Counted from the stretch's first letter, positions 1-11,473 are shown. The stretch: 64,000 nucleotides of DNA from Antilocapra americana (GCA_007570785.1 ML660774.1:827309-891308); one strand, 5' to 3'. Notes: a model not told the origin generated them from the sequence alone. Numbers and translations: made by a program.

Positions 1-69
1 ACAGAAGCAGAAGATATTAAGAAGAGGTGGCAAGAATACACAGAAGAACTGTACAAAAGAGATCTTCTA
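1..69 (+). mobile_element. BovB (RTE LINE) internal fragment
   Basis: The first 69 bases match the sense strand of the BovB stretch that encodes a segment close to KxAEDIxKxWQEYTEELYK, just downstream of the point where the copy ending at 35332 stops. The fragment enters from outside the window and is cut off at a SINE junction near base 69. Family identity is from comparison with the other BovB copies in the window. Confidence 0.8.
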
Positions 70-238
70 TAGCCCGCCAGGGTCCCCTGTCCATGGGTTT
101 CTCCAGGCAGGAATGCTGGAGTGGGTCGCCATGCCCTTCTCCAGGAGATCTTCCTGACCCGGGGATTGAACCCAGGTCTCTTAGGTCTCCTCCATTGACA
201 GGTGGGTTCTTTACTGCTGGTGCCACCTGGGAAGCCCA
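70..238 (-). mobile_element. Bov-tA SINE, 3'-truncated
   Basis: Reverse-strand copy of the tRNA-Glu-derived head plus Bov-A body. It runs from the Bov-A word tccaggcaggaatgctggag to the tRNA-like head that ends in cacctgggaagccc. The 3' Bov-A end of the SINE is missing at the junction with the BovB fragment. Confidence 0.88.
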
Positions 239-889
239 TATACAGGTAGCCCTTATTCATGAATCTGGAATCAAAACATCATTGAAAGCAATTTTTTTTT
301 TCTGGCAGCAAATCCAGGCCTGACCTGAGCCCATTTCCAGCCAATCTGACCAGAACTGACAAGAGGTTACTTATGGTCCTTCCTTATTTCACTCTGTGCA
401 GTAATTTGTACATTTCACTGAGGTAAAATTAACAATATTGATTGCTAGGAGATACCTCAGACTCTAAAACTTGAATAATTATGAACTTTGAGACATATTT
501 AGCCTGAATTACTCCATTATAAGGGATTATGGACTTGGAATGATAACTGTGTGTCTTGATATGCAGAGTAAAAAGACCAATGAATACTGATTAATAGTGC
601 CTGGACAAAGTACATATGCTACAGATACTGTCCCCTGTTCCTTCACAGAAACCTATCCTCTGTAAAATTACATGAGACAATTCATTTCTCTCCTTAGCCC
701 CCCAATAAAATTGTGATGACATCATTACAAAAGGATAATTCCAGTTCAGATATGTAAAATGTAGCAAAGGAACTGTAGTCATTAACTTAGGAATGTTTCT
801 ACCACAATATTATAATTTTTAAAAACTTTATGGCCGTGTAGGACAAATTGAGAGTAGCATTGAAACAGATATTAATACATTGCCGTGTG
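239..889. other. No recognised gene or repeat
   Basis: AT-rich sequence with a short T-run near 291-301. Frames are short and show no codon structure or known family. I see nothing to annotate. Confidence 0.5.
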
Positions 890-1108
890 TGAAATAGATA
901 GCTAATGGGTAGTTGCTGTATATATAACATGGAGCACTCAGCCCAGTGCCCTATGACAACCTAAAGGGGTAGGATGAGGGGAGGGTGGGAGGGTTCAAGA
1001 GGAGAGGATATGTGAATAGTTACAGCTGGTTTACGTTGCCATACAGCAGAAGCCAACACAACATTGTAAAGCAATTATCCCCTAATTAAATATAAATTAA
1101 AAAATGTT
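890..1108 (+). mobile_element. L1 3' UTR end, older artiodactyl L1
   Basis: The stretch has the G-rich ggagggtgggagggttcaag motif, followed by a typical terminal segment with acaacattgtaaagcaatta near 1057-1076 and an A-rich tail. Only the 3' UTR is present; the coding part is lost by 5' truncation. Confidence 0.7.
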
Positions 1109-2335
1109 TGTGCCAGGGATGATTTCTTACTGCCTTGCCTTACTGGATACTCAGAATATGTTATGTATTTTGACCCACGAATATAGGAAGACCAGTGGGA
1201 GATAACTGGAAATAATTTTTAAAAAACAGTAAAAAATAGAAGGAATTATTTAGAAGGAAAGCCTAAATATTTCAGCTGTCTGTTTGATTTTTAAAAAATG
1301 GATAAAGAGAATAGGTAAATGACATGTATTTGGAAAACATCTGAACCAAGATCAGCAAGAAGACTACTTAGTACTAGAGTGAATGATACCCTTAAAGCAG
1401 TGTTATTCCAATCTACCAGTTCAGAGTGACAGTAAGACCATTTATCATTTTGTTTTCAAAAGTGATCATTTTCCAAGTGTATCTTGGCTATTGCCTTATT
1501 CATATGAGGCTCTAAATGCTGAAGTCAGAACCAATTTTTCTGAAGATACATAATGAAGCAGTAATAGCAATTAGTGAGCAATATTTGCTTCATCAGTGGA
1601 GTTACTGAGTGATAGGTTAAAAATATTCAGGTAAACTTAGCAAGGAAATTTAAAAGTACTTTCTGAGACGTCTTGTATCTCCAGATACACTATGGAATAT
1701 AGCAATCATGTCAGTAATATTAGTGTTTGGCCAACAAACAAGTCAAGGAGAGGACCAGAAAATCAGTGTAGAAAAATTCATAGTCAAGAAATGGGGCCTG
1801 TAGATTTGTTGTCTTTCCCCAGAGAGGAGATGAAATATTCCGTTCAATACATGCGACTTTCATTGAGGGTTATATTCAAGTGTTAAAAAGATCTCTCTCT
1901 CTCTTTTAGCAACATTGACTTGAACAAATAATTCAACCAGAGGAGTATTAACAAGTTCTAATAAGGTGAAAATTGGACAATGGCATTTTACATCCTGGGA
2001 AAGAATATCACTGCCTGTGCTCTGAGTGTTTCCGTTCTTGTCAGGACATCTTACTGTATCACTCTAGAGAGTAGAAAACATGAAGTACATGGTGTTTATG
2101 AGGATATTGGACTGGTATAAAAAGAGAATGAAAGTCAAATATTTGTGGGAATAAATCAACACAAATGAGCAAAATAGAGGCCGTCTATCTGAAGAGAGAT
2201 TTTATAGAAAAAAAAATCTGTAATTAGTATCCATCATTTCCTTAACTTGGTGACTCACAGACTCCTAAAAAGTTTCCTTATAGCCTCCTAGGAATGTCTT
2301 AACATGTACTTTTGAGAAATATCGTGCTGTGTCAG
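1109..2335. other. No recognised gene; short CT tract
   Basis: About 1.2 kb of AT-rich unassigned sequence. The only structure I see is a pyrimidine (CT) tract at 1891-1907. The frames present are short and resemble no family known to me. Confidence 0.5.
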
Positions 2336-2696
2336 TGTGATGGTTAGTTTTATGTGTCAACTTGGCTAGACCGTGGTGCCCAGTGATTAAATCAGATGCC
2401 AATCTAGGTGTTGCTCCAAAGGTATTTTGTTCATGTGGTGAGCATGTACTATCAGGTGACTTTAGGTAGAGAAGATGACTAGATCATTTGACAAAGCGCC
2501 ATTCAGACAGTTGAAAGCCTGGAGAGTAAAAATTGAACTTTCAGGAAGAAGAAATTCTACCTCAGTCCTGCAGCAATAGCTCTTGCCTGAGCTCCCAGCC
2601 TACTGTCTTGCCCTCCGGATTTCACTTCAGCAAGCAAGCCCTCACGAGCCCATGAGCCAGTTCTTAAGTTCTGTTTCTCCTGGAGAACCCTGGCCC
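2336..2696. repeat. Old mammalian interspersed repeat, family not named
   Basis: The block starts with tgatggttagttttatgtgt and ends with ctggagaaccctgg, the two termini of a dispersed element found widely in eutherian genomes. The interior also matches (aattctacctcagtcctgca; gagcccatgagccagttctt). It looks nearly full length. I recognise the family but cannot give its name or class with confidence. Confidence 0.6.
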
Positions 2697-2837
2697 ACAG
2701 CACTTACGATCACTGTATTGCGTTTCCTGTTTGGGAAACGGACAGACGGAGTTCAGATGCCTGGCTGTGGAGCCGTTCTCAGTGCTCTGTAATTGTGGAT
2801 TAAGACTTTATATTCGCGTTGAAAAGACAGTTGCTGG

Positions 2838-2985
2838 TCAGTCACCAAGTTGGGTCCAGCCCTTTGCAGCCTCACGGATGCTGTAAGTGCAGCACACCAG
2901 GCTCCTCTGCCCGCCACTGTCCCCCGGAATCCGCTCGGTTTCGTGTCCACTGAGTCAGTGGTGCTGCGCTGCAGGGACCTAGACA
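2838..2985 (-). mobile_element. Diverged BovB-related 3' end
   Basis: Words such as ggtcagtcaccaagttgggt, gcagcacaccaggctcctct and tgtccactgagtcagtggtg line up in order with the reverse strand of the BovB 3' terminus seen at 13.5, 33.7 and 47.5 kb. It is much more diverged than those copies. Confidence 0.55.
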
Positions 2986-3404
2986 AGAAGAGGTTGGTGT
3001 ATTACTCATGCTGAGGACTGAACATGGTTATTCAGGGCTTGTTCTATTAAAATTTATCTGCCGAATACAGGAACTTTCTCTAGTTACGTTTGCTCTTTTT
3101 TACATGGAGACAGAACCTGGAAACTCAAGTCCCTGGTTGTATGTATATAATGCCAAACGTCTATGAGAAAATGAAACAGTCAATGCAGGTATGTAGCATC
3201 CCACTGGCCCAGCATCCAAGTGATGGAAACATTGTTATAATTAGTTTCAGGTTTGTTCAGGTAGCTTAGTTTCCAAAAGTCTTCTATTTAGCTTGACTGT
3301 TCTTTCGAGTTCAACAGAAATCATAGATGACCATATAGGCTGCCGTTCTTGGCATTGCTCTATACATGAGCATGAGAGAAAGTCTTGAGATTGAATGTGT
3401 TTGG
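2986..3404. other. No recognised gene or repeat
   Basis: Unassigned sequence between a BovB relic and a MIR. Nothing supported. Confidence 0.45.
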
Positions 3405-3560
3405 GTTTGAATTCCATGTTGCTGCTTTCCATTTGGGTAAATTAAGGTGATCGGTTGGTCACTTTGAGCCTCAGTTTCCTCATCTATAAAATGGCACCTC
3501 TCTCAAGCTGTGGTTGTGAGGACTGATGAGATAAGATATGTGATCAGTACTTAATAACAG
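3405..3560 (+). mobile_element. MIR SINE fragment
   Basis: Contains the MIR core word gagcctcagtttcctcatct at about 3467-3486, followed by taaaatgg and a degraded rightward region. Orientation is that of the MIR consensus. Confidence 0.75.
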
Positions 3561-4140
3561 TAGCTTTTAACCTAGCTTCTTACCCTAATTACTGTAATTT
3601 GCTAGTTTTACATCGGTATTTAAGATCAGTGGATGTGAGGCTAGTGAGTTCCATGGAGGCCTCTGTCATGGGAACAAGTCCGTATCATCTTTAAGGCAAA
3701 ATGCCCGTATTTCTTGGCTCCCTCTTTGGCCTTCTGTCCACTCTTCTTTGAGACTGGTTTCTTTGCCTGTAATGTTGCTCTGGTACAGGTTTGTCTATTG
3801 GGTCTACTTTTAATCCCCCTTTCAGACACTGACATCTAAGCTCAGTTCTCCTGTGCTAGACTTTTTTTTCCTGATCTTTATTTCGTTTTATGTACTTATT
3901 ATTTTTTTTTCCAGATTCAGGGTGCTTGAAATGTAGCTCAAGATTGTTAAATTAAAACTTAATCATCATAACTTTTTCTTGCTTTGTATTTCATTACAAA
4001 AAAGCTCCAGATTTTTAATATTTGAAAGAAGTGGACAACTCTGGAGCTAAACAAAGATCACTTTTGTATACTAATGAGAAGAGTACATTTTGTGTAATCT
4101 CTGCAGTGGTCATATCCCATGTATTCACAGATTTCCTAAT
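3561..4140. other. Unassigned stretch with one Lys-rich minus-strand frame
   Basis: No repeat recognised. A 64-codon minus-strand frame at 3641-3835 encodes a Lys/Ser-rich peptide, with KKPVSKKSGQKAKEG near residue 26. I do not recognise it. It could be a worn processed pseudogene fragment or chance; there is no splice, start-context or conservation evidence. Confidence 0.3.
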
Positions 4141-4149
4141 ACATAATGT

Positions 4150-4194
4150 TCATATATAAACATATACATATATACATATACATACATATATATG
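4150..4194. repeat. AT/AC-rich microsatellite
   Basis: Alternating catata/tacata units directly upstream of a SINE. Confidence 0.8.
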
Positions 4195-4196
4195 TG

Positions 4197-4612
4197 GGGC
4201 CCTCCTGATGGCTCAGCAGGTAAAGAATTCACTTGCCAGTGCATGAGATGCAGGTATGATCCCTGGGTCGGGAAGATCTCCTGAAGCAGGAAATGGCATC
4301 CCGCTCCAGTATTCTTGTCTAGGAAATCCCATGGACAGAGGCTTCCCCAGTGGCTCAGAGGGTAAAGCGTCTGCCTGCAAGGCAGGAGACGCAGGTTTGA
4401 TCCCTGGGTCAGGAAGGTCCCCTGGAGAAGGAAATGGCAGCCCACTCCAGTATTCTTGCCTGGGAAATCCCATGGACAGAGGAGCCTAGTAGGCTACCAT
4501 CCATGGGGTCGCAAAGTTGCTTTCTTTCTTTCTTTCTGTGGACAGAGGCGCCTGGCGGGCTACAGCCCATGAGGTCACAGAGTCGGCCGCGACTGAGCAC
4601 ACGTGCACAGCA
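4197..4612 (+). mobile_element. Bov-tA SINE interrupted by a second Bov-tA
   Basis: The outer Bov-tA occupies 4197-4341 (tRNA-like head with a B-box-like ggtatgatccc, then Bov-A body) and resumes at 4539-4612 (cgcctggcgggctacagccc through gcgactgagcac). The interruption is an inner SINE flanked by copies of tggacagagg at 4332-4341 and 4539-4548. Together the outer parts make one almost complete SINE. Confidence 0.9.
4342..4538 (+). mobile_element. Inner Bov-tA SINE with CTTT tail
   Basis: The copy has a tRNA-like head with a B-box-like ggtttgatccc, a Bov-A body, then a ctttctttctttctttct run at about 4520-4537. It is bounded by perfect 10-bp target-site duplications, so it inserted into the outer SINE. 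Confidence 0.9.
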
Positions 4613-5187
4613 TCATGTATGTGAACATATGCCAAGGCGTTACTCTTGTCACCACAGAGCAGCCTTGCTAATCATTGCATCAATGGCAGTATCCCTTTTT
4701 TCCTTAGAAAATGTCTCCTTAATGGAGAGTACTTTACTTTGTATGACTAAATTGATATTAACAAGCACATTTATTTATCTTAAGATATGCACCAGCCAAT
4801 AACTTCATGAAACTGCTCTATCATTTCCTGCTCATTATCTTTCCTTATATATTCCTCCAGCCTTAGTTGTCTTCAAATTCAGTCCTAATTTGGTTAAAGC
4901 TTTCCCAGCCACCTTTTCCTCATGTTTCTATGTATACTAGCCAAACTTAGATAACGAAAACTTTCTTTTGGTGAAATAATTCCAAATCTTAAACCAAAAA
5001 TATTATATTTACTGCTAAATCTCTCGCATTAAATCTTCAATGTTGAGTATTTAGATTTAACAGAAAAAAAAACCCATGATATTTTAAGGGGAAGAAAAAA
5101 ATCAAGAATTTGTGAAATAAAACATAGTAATAGCTGAAATCATTATTTTATTATTGAAATTTATTGATACCACATTTTATGTAATAG
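4613..5187. other. No recognised gene or repeat
   Basis: AT-rich unassigned sequence between the nested SINE pair and an old L1. Confidence 0.5.
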
Positions 5188-6620
5188 AAAAGAAAACATT
5201 TATTTTTTTATCAAAGTATAATGAACACACAATATTATATTAGTTTCAGGTTACAATATAGTGATTCTATAATTCTATGCATTATGAAAGAATTACCACA
5301 GTCAGTCTAGTTACCATCTGTCACCATACAAAGTTGTTTCAGTATTATTGACTATATTCCCATGTTGTACATTACAGTCCTATGACATGTTGATTTTACA
5401 GCTGAAAGTGTTTACCTCTTCGTCCCCTTCACCCATTTTGTCTGTCCCCCTGCTTTCCCCTCTGGCAGCCACCTGTGTTTGTTCTGTATTGGTGAGTCTG
5501 TTCCCATTATGTTTTGTTTTATGGGTCACACATATAAGTTAAATCATATGATATTTGTTTTTCTCTAACTTATTACACTGAGCATAATGTCCAGGCACAC
5601 CCATGTTTCTGCAAATGGAGATGTCATTCATTTTTGTGGCTAATATTCCGTTGTATGTGTATACCACATTTTGTTGATTGATTCATCTGTTGGTGGGCAT
5701 TTAGCTTCTTTCCATGTCTTGACTGTTGTAAATAGTGTTGCAATGAACATAGGGGTGCAGATACCCTTTTGAATTAGTGTTTTCATGTTCTTTGAATAAG
5801 TGCTCTGAAGTGGAATTGCTAGATTGTATAATTCTGTTTGTAATTTTGGGGGGACTTCTACTGTTCTCCGTAGTGGCTCTGCCAGCTTGCATTCCTGCCA
5901 GCAGTGTTCAGGGGTTCCCTTTTCTCCACATCCTCACCAACACTTGTTGTTCCCAACTCTGGAAACAGTCATTCTGACAAGTGTGAGTTGTTATTTCATC
6001 GTGCTTTTAACTTGTGTTTCTCTGATGATTTGTGATGTTGAACATCTTTTCGAGCATCTGTTGAACATCTGTATGTCTTCTTTGGGAAAATGTATAGTTA
6101 GTTCCTCTTTTTAAAGTCCTTTTTGAATCAGGTTGTTTGTTTTTTTATATCAAGTTGTATGTATTTGCTATACATTCTGGATATGAACCTTTTATTGGAT
6201 ATACCAAGTATAAATATCTTCTCCCATTAAGTAGTTTGCCTTCCCATTTTGTTGACTGTTACCTCTGTGGTGCAAAAGGTTTTTAGTTGGATGTTGTTTT
6301 ACTTGTTCATTTTTGCTTTTGTTGCCTTTGCCCAAGGAAACATATCCTCCAAAATTATTGCTAAGGCCAATGTCAGATAAATTACTGCCTGTATTTTCTC
6401 CTAATAACTTTATGGTTTCAGATCTTATATATAAATCTTTAATCCATTTTGAGTTAATTTTTGTGTATAATGAAGAAAGTGATCCAGTTTGATTCTTTTG
6501 CATGTAGCCGTCCAGTTTTCCAACATTACTTATTGAAGAGACTATCTTTCTCCCATTGTATATTCTTGCTTCCTTTGTGTACATTAATTGATCATGTGAG
6601 CGTTTGATTATTACTTGGGG
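5188..6620 (-). mobile_element. Old L1 (L1M-type), 3' UTR and ORF2 C-terminus
   Basis: Read on the minus strand, this is the 3' portion of ORF2 followed by a 3' UTR. On the plus strand the hallmarks are cattcctgccagcagtgttc, ttctccacatcctcaccaac, and the terminal attagtttcaggttacaata near 5238. The 5' end breaks off near 6620, so about 1.4 kb remains. Many indels and stops mark it as old. Confidence 0.88.
6192..6584 (-). pseudogene. L1 ORF2 remnant, post-RT region
   Basis: An open 130-codon frame lies inside the old L1. Around residues 50-75 it encodes KWIKDLYIRSETIKLLGENT and then SDIGLSNNF, which line up with the L1 ORF2 region downstream of the reverse transcriptase. L1 ORF2 supplies endonuclease and reverse transcriptase for retrotransposition; this piece contains neither catalytic centre. 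The call is by motif resemblance. The frame is open by chance survival, with no sign of host use. Confidence 0.7.
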
Positions 6621-7043
6621 AAAATATTTCTTTTTTTTTCCTGGGTCAAGAGGCTTCAGGGCCTTTGTCTTTTAGGCAATAGATAACTCCTTCAGGCAAA
6701 TGACTTACAGAGGAGATGCTATAGACTCCAAAAGCTTTAAAGTTTCTACCATACCTTATAAACAAGGTAAGGTGATGTTCTGGGATTGATTTAAATGGGA
6801 ATTGAACTTTAAGGGAAACTTTATTTACCAGTTCAGATAATGCTTGAGAAGTCAACAACATCTCATGTGCTAAAGCCATAGCACAAACAACATCAAAAAT
6901 ATTTTAGTAAAATTCCCATTTTCATGTTCTTTCCCTAATTTAAGAGCCTTTTTATTAAAATGCAGTCAATATACAATTCTCAGTGATAAAATCACCAGAA
7001 ATATTATGCTTAAAATTCAGTATCAATCTGCTATATTTTAAAA
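6621..7043. other. No recognised gene or repeat
   Basis: Unassigned sequence between two minus-strand L1 copies. Confidence 0.5.
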
Positions 7044-7692
7044 AAAAATTATTTTTTTATTATTTTTTGAATAAATTGATTTGTTTTAATTGGAGGCCAA
7101 TTACTTCACAGTATTGTAGTGGTTTTTGCCATACATTCACATGAATCAGCCATGGGTGTACATGTGTCCCCATCCTGACCCTCCCTCTCACCCCCCTCCC
7201 CATCCCATCCCTCAGGGTCATCCCAGTGCACCAGCCCTGAGCACCCTGCCTCATACATTGAACCTGGACTGGCAATCTATTTCGCATATGATAATATACA
7301 TGTTTCAATGCTGTTCTCTCACATCATCCCACCCTTACCTTCTCCCACAGAGTCCCAAAGTCTGTTCTTTACATTTGTGTCTCTTTTGCTGTCTCACATA
7401 TAGGGTCATCTTTTGAAATTTCATATATATGCTTTAATATACTGTATTGGTGTTTTTCTTTCTCAATTACTCCACTCTGTATAATAGGCTCCAGTTTCAT
7501 CCACCTCATTAGAACTGATTCAAAAGCATTCTTTTTAATAGCTGAGTAATATTCTATCGTGTATATGTGCCACAGCTTTCTTATCCATTCATCGGCCAGT
7601 GGACATTTCAGTTGCTTCCATGTCCTAGCTGTTGTAAACAGGGCTGTGATAAACATTGGGGTACACATGTCTCTTTCAAATTTTAATTGAAT
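7044..7692 (-). mobile_element. Ruminant L1 3' end (3' UTR plus ORF2 C-terminus)
   Basis: The plus strand shows the ruminant L1 3' terminus (ttttgccatacattcacatg), the C-rich 3' UTR tract at about 7170-7215, gctgtctcacatataggg, and the ORF2 end (attctttttaatagctgagt). 5'-truncated near 7692. Divergence from the 40-kb and 44-kb copies suggests intermediate age. No clear target-site duplication was found. Confidence 0.93.
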
Positions 7693-7707
7693 GGAAACTA
7701 ATAACAT
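7369..7707 (-). pseudogene. L1 ORF2 C-terminus with lost stop codon
   Basis: The 112-codon frame includes [20 protein letters not shown] and EYYSAIKKNAFESVL, the conserved C-terminal tail of ruminant L1 ORF2. In the copy at 44017-44232 the protein ends at HIYGI followed by TAG; here the equivalent codons are changed and the frame continues for about 16 more residues into the 3' UTR. The first residues lie outside the L1. It is dead sequence, useful as an age marker. Confidence 0.8.
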
Positions 7708-8941
7708 TCTTTCAACTCATAATGGGTGAATTATTGATGCAAAGGAAAAGAAAACTATTTAAAAAAGTGTTTCCTTTTTTGTTGTTTTGGCATGAAAAGA
7801 GAAGACTTAGAAAAAGATAGGATGAGTCCATCAAGGAACCATCAGGAGAAATGTATACTTTGTTTTAATGTAGCATTCGATGAGGGGGTCAGGAAAGGGA
7901 AGGAAAAAAGAAGCTGCTATGTTCAGCATCTCATCTCACACACCTTCCTCAATTGACCTGTGACACCTAAGTCTCTCATAAGACATTATGAGAGAGTAGT
8001 ATTACAGTTGTTCTGATGAACCCATCGACCCAACTAGACTTGTGATGGCTTACTAGAAGTTGCGCAGTGAGTGGACGGGAAAGATAGGGTGAGGTGCAGC
8101 CAAACTCGCTGCTGCCCGGGGCCCCAGGACGCCTGAAAGTGCGGGCCAGCAGGATCTTGCCAGAAAGTCTGAGAAAGTCACACGAGGGCTACGTTACTTG
8201 GCTCGACCAGGAGTACAACAGAGGCACTGTGACCAACACAGCAGGAGGGAAGGGAATAGTGTGAAGTAATGACTGTTTTTAAAATGCAGGTATTTTAAGC
8301 AACGTAATTTGTACAGCTTGGTTCACTTGTGCTGCAAATGACTAAACTTCTTTCTCTAGAGTAGAAAAGAAAGTAGTATTTTAAATGGTGTAGGTCTTTC
8401 AGTTTGGGGCAGGAAGAAGACTTGAAGGTTTATGTCTTCAGCCTTATATTTAACGGCATAATTGAAAATTTCAGAATGAAAATAGAATTGACTTATAACT
8501 CCAAATCCCATTTTAATGATCTAATAAACAATTTTCTAAATAGATGTGTATAGGAATTTATGTTGATTGTATCTTACTTAGGTGAAGGAAGAGGTTTTTT
8601 TTGCTAATGATACTCTTTGGGGACAAGTACAATTTATCATGTTCTCGCTTCTCATCCAGGATGCTACAAAAATAGCACTAGTTCCTAAGGACTAAGATGT
8701 GTTTGAAATCAGAACTAGCCTGAATGCTGCATACCTGTGTTTTTGGCAATGTTGTTTAAATTCCATGTTCTGGCCTTCATCCTCTTATCCATTATACCAA
8801 ACTGCTTGAGAGTCTTTTAATCAGGAACACATCATTTTGTCAGAGAAAAGTAGTAAATAGTGAATTAAATTTAAGATGAAATGTAATATCTGATACTAGA
8901 ATATTAAGTGTAATACTATAGCAACAGTATTTCCTTAGCTT
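7693..8941. other. Unassigned; contains a small CpG-richer patch
   Basis: No family recognised. A patch at about 8060-8210 holds clustered CpG dinucleotides and GC-rich words (gctgctgcccggggccccag) in otherwise AT-rich DNA. It is too short for a classical CpG island, and I see no gene next to it. Confidence 0.45.
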
Positions 8942-9150
8942 CTTGTTCAGTCGCTAAGCCGTGTCTGACTCCCCTGTGACCCTGTGGACTGTAGCCCACC
9001 AGGCTCCTCTGTCCACAGGCTTCTCCAGGCAAGGATAGCGGGTTGCCAAGCCCTGCTCCAGGGGATCTTCCTGACCCAGGGGTCAAACTCACATTGCGTC
9101 TCCTGTGTTGGCCGGCGGGTTCTTTACCAATAGAGACACCTGGGAAGCCC
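8942..9150 (-). mobile_element. Bov-tA SINE
   Basis: Nearly full-length reverse copy from ttgttcagtcgctaagccgt to the head ending acacctgggaagccca. A second small Bov-A-like piece (ttctccagggaagaatac at about 9168-9185, continuing to 9211) follows and may be a separate relic. Confidence 0.92.
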
Positions 9151-9399
9151 AATAATACAGATTAAAGAATTCTCCAGGGAAGAATACCGGAGGGGGTTGC
9201 CATTTCTTCTTACTCTGCAATGTAATTCCCTCAAGAAGCAAACACTATGGAGAAGCTATTGCACTATCAACCCAAGAGATGAGAGTGGCATGAACTGCCA
9301 ATGCCATTGCATTGGTAAACTCTAGGGCAAAATTCTCATTGTATTCCAGATGAATGGTGTCCTGGAAGTCATGGCACATGGCACATCTGAGGCAATAGT

Positions 9400-10500
9400 A
9401 ATGGGTATGATGAGACATTAAGACATATTTTGAAGGCTAAGCCAACAGAATTTGTTTCAACGTGGATTCTGAACGTCAGAAAAAGAAAGGAAGGAATAAA
9501 GGATGATGTATGTTTGGCAGAAGCATTGGGGTGAAAGGCGGTTCATGCATTGAAATGAGGAACACTATATGAGAAGCAAGTTTTGACAGGGACAGAAAAT
9601 AAAATTCAATTTGGGGCTTAGCAAGTATTAGATTCAGTCCAAGTAAACATGTCAACTGTTCAGTTTGATGTAAGACTCTGATCTGAGGGCCTGTGGAAAG
9701 GTTGGAAATACATACTTGTGAATCATCAGATTACAGGTAATATTTAAAGCCATGGAAATGGATATCATCACCCAGGGGGTAGAACATACAAATGAAGACT
9801 GAGCCAAGGGTCGTGGCTCGGGACTCTCAAACAATTAAATATTAGAACATGAGAAAAATTAATACAAGCAAGTTAGGACTTCCCAGGTGGTCCAGTAGCT
9901 AAGACTCTGTGTTCCCAGTGCTGGGGGCCCAGGTTCAATCCCTGGTCAGGGAATTTGATCCCACAAGCCCCAACTAAGAGTTCCCATACCCCAACTAAAG
10001 ATCCCGTGTCCTGCCACAAAGATTGTAGAACCTACGTGCTGCAAATAAGACCCAGCTCAGTCAAATAAATAAATATATTTTTAAAAAATTTCGTTGCAAT
10101 AGACCAACATAGTGGGGATGAATTATAAAGTCTGGCATCCCAGAAAGCAAAGGGAAAATGTTACAGGATATATGGGGAATCCAATATGTCAGATTATGTT
10201 GAGAGTTAAATGGAAATCAAGAGCATTAACAGAGAAATGATACAAATGGGATACAAAATATCAAGAGAATTCAGTGAAGAGATATAAATAGTAAGGAAGA
10301 ATAAACATTTTGAGATGGTTGCCATGAAGATAATGAGCCTAAGAGTTTTCCTTTTAAGATAAAAGAAGTTAAGGCAGGTTTATATGCAGAAGGGACTGTT
10401 CCAGTAAAAAGGGAGAAAATGATGCTGCAGGATGGAGCAAAGTCTTTGATTTGATAGGAAAGTGTGGGATCTAATCCACAGGTTAGGGATTGGATCTTAA
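9400..10500 (-). mobile_element. Old L2 LINE relic, split by a CHR SINE
   Basis: The plus strand carries the purine-rich complement of L2 coding sequence, for example atttaaagccatggaaatgg near 9742 with atcatcacccaggg, and ttccagtaaaaagggagaaa near 10400. It is interrupted by a SINE at 9876-10080. Strongly diverged; boundaries are approximate. Confidence 0.55.
9876..10080 (+). mobile_element. CHR-type SINE (cetartiodactyl tRNA-derived)
   Basis: The head is ggacttcccaggtggtccag with a B-box-like ggttcaatccctgg, then a body ending gcaaataagacccagctcag and an aataaataaat tail. This differs from Bov-tA, which lacks this body. Confidence 0.88.
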
Positions 10501-10524
10501 CTGGAAACAGTAGAGAATAGCTAA

Positions 10525-10573
10525 AAACCACAGATTCTGGTGTCAGATGGCCTACTTTAAATCCCAGTTTCTT
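10525..10573 (+). mobile_element. MIR, left half of a split copy
   Basis: MIR 5' region (ccacagattctggtgtcaga) that stops at 10573, where an L1 begins. The missing right half reappears at 11715, sharing an 18-bp duplicated segment. Confidence 0.75.
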
Positions 10574-11244
10574 AAAATAGCGATGAGGTACCAGTACATT
10601 CCTACCTGAATGGCTAAAATCCAAAGCACTGACAAAACCAAATGCTGGCAAGGATGTGGACCATCTCATTCATTGTTGGTGGGAAGGCAAGATGGTGCAG
10701 CCACTTTGAAGGACAGTCGGGTAATTTCTTATAAAACTAAGTGAACTCTTGATGTGCAGTCTGGCAGTCAGAGTCCTTAGTATTTACCCAAAGGAGTTGA
10801 AAGCTTGTGTCCATGTAAAAGCAAAAGTTTTATGTACACAGATTTTTATGATAGTTTTATTCGGAATTGTCAAAACTTGGAAGTAATCAGGACAACTCTT
10901 CCATAGCTGAATGAATAAATAAACTGTGCTACATTTATGCAGTGCAATATTGAATATTATTCCGCAAAGGAGATATTGAACTACTAAGCCATGAAAAGAT
11001 ATACCAGTACCTTGAAAGCATATTATTAAGTCAGAGAAGCCAGTCTGAAAGTCTGCATACTGTGATTGCAACTATATGACATCCTGGAGAAGGCAAAACT
11101 ACAGAGATGATGGGGATTTGGGGCAGGGTGGGGGATGAAGAGGTGAAGTATAAGGAATTTTTAGGGCAGTGAAACTATTCTGTAGGATACAATAATAGTA
11201 AATAAATGTCATTATTCATTTGCCAAAACCTATAAAACTGTATA

Positions 11245-11473
11245 TGGGCTTCCCAGGTGGCACTAGTGGTAAAGAACCCTCCTTTCAATGCAGGAGACAT
11301 AAGAAATGTGGGTTCGATTCATGGGTTAGGAAGATCCCCTGGAGGAGGGGCACGGCAACCCACTCCAGTATTCTTGCCTGGAGAATCCCTTGGACAGAGG
11401 AGCCTGGTGGGCTATAGTCCACAGGGTTGCAGAGTTGAACACAACTGAAGTGACTTAGCAGGCACACACACAG
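11245..11473 (+). mobile_element. Full-length Bov-tA SINE
   Basis: Complete tRNA-like head (gggcttcccaggtggcacta; B-box-like gggttcgattc), Bov-A body and CA-rich tail. It is flanked by aactgtata at 11236-11244 and 11474-11482, a 9-bp target-site duplication. It sits inside the L1 that sits inside the MIR. Confidence 0.95.

Noticed and set aside
4342..4430. tRNA-like A and B box sequences in many SINE heads
   Set aside because: They belong to Bov-tA and CHR SINEs, with Bov-A or CHR bodies attached. None is a free tRNA gene with a full cloverleaf.
10271..10669. 132-codon minus-strand frame
   Set aside because: It spans the end of an L2 relic, part of a MIR and the start of an L1, so it cannot be one gene.
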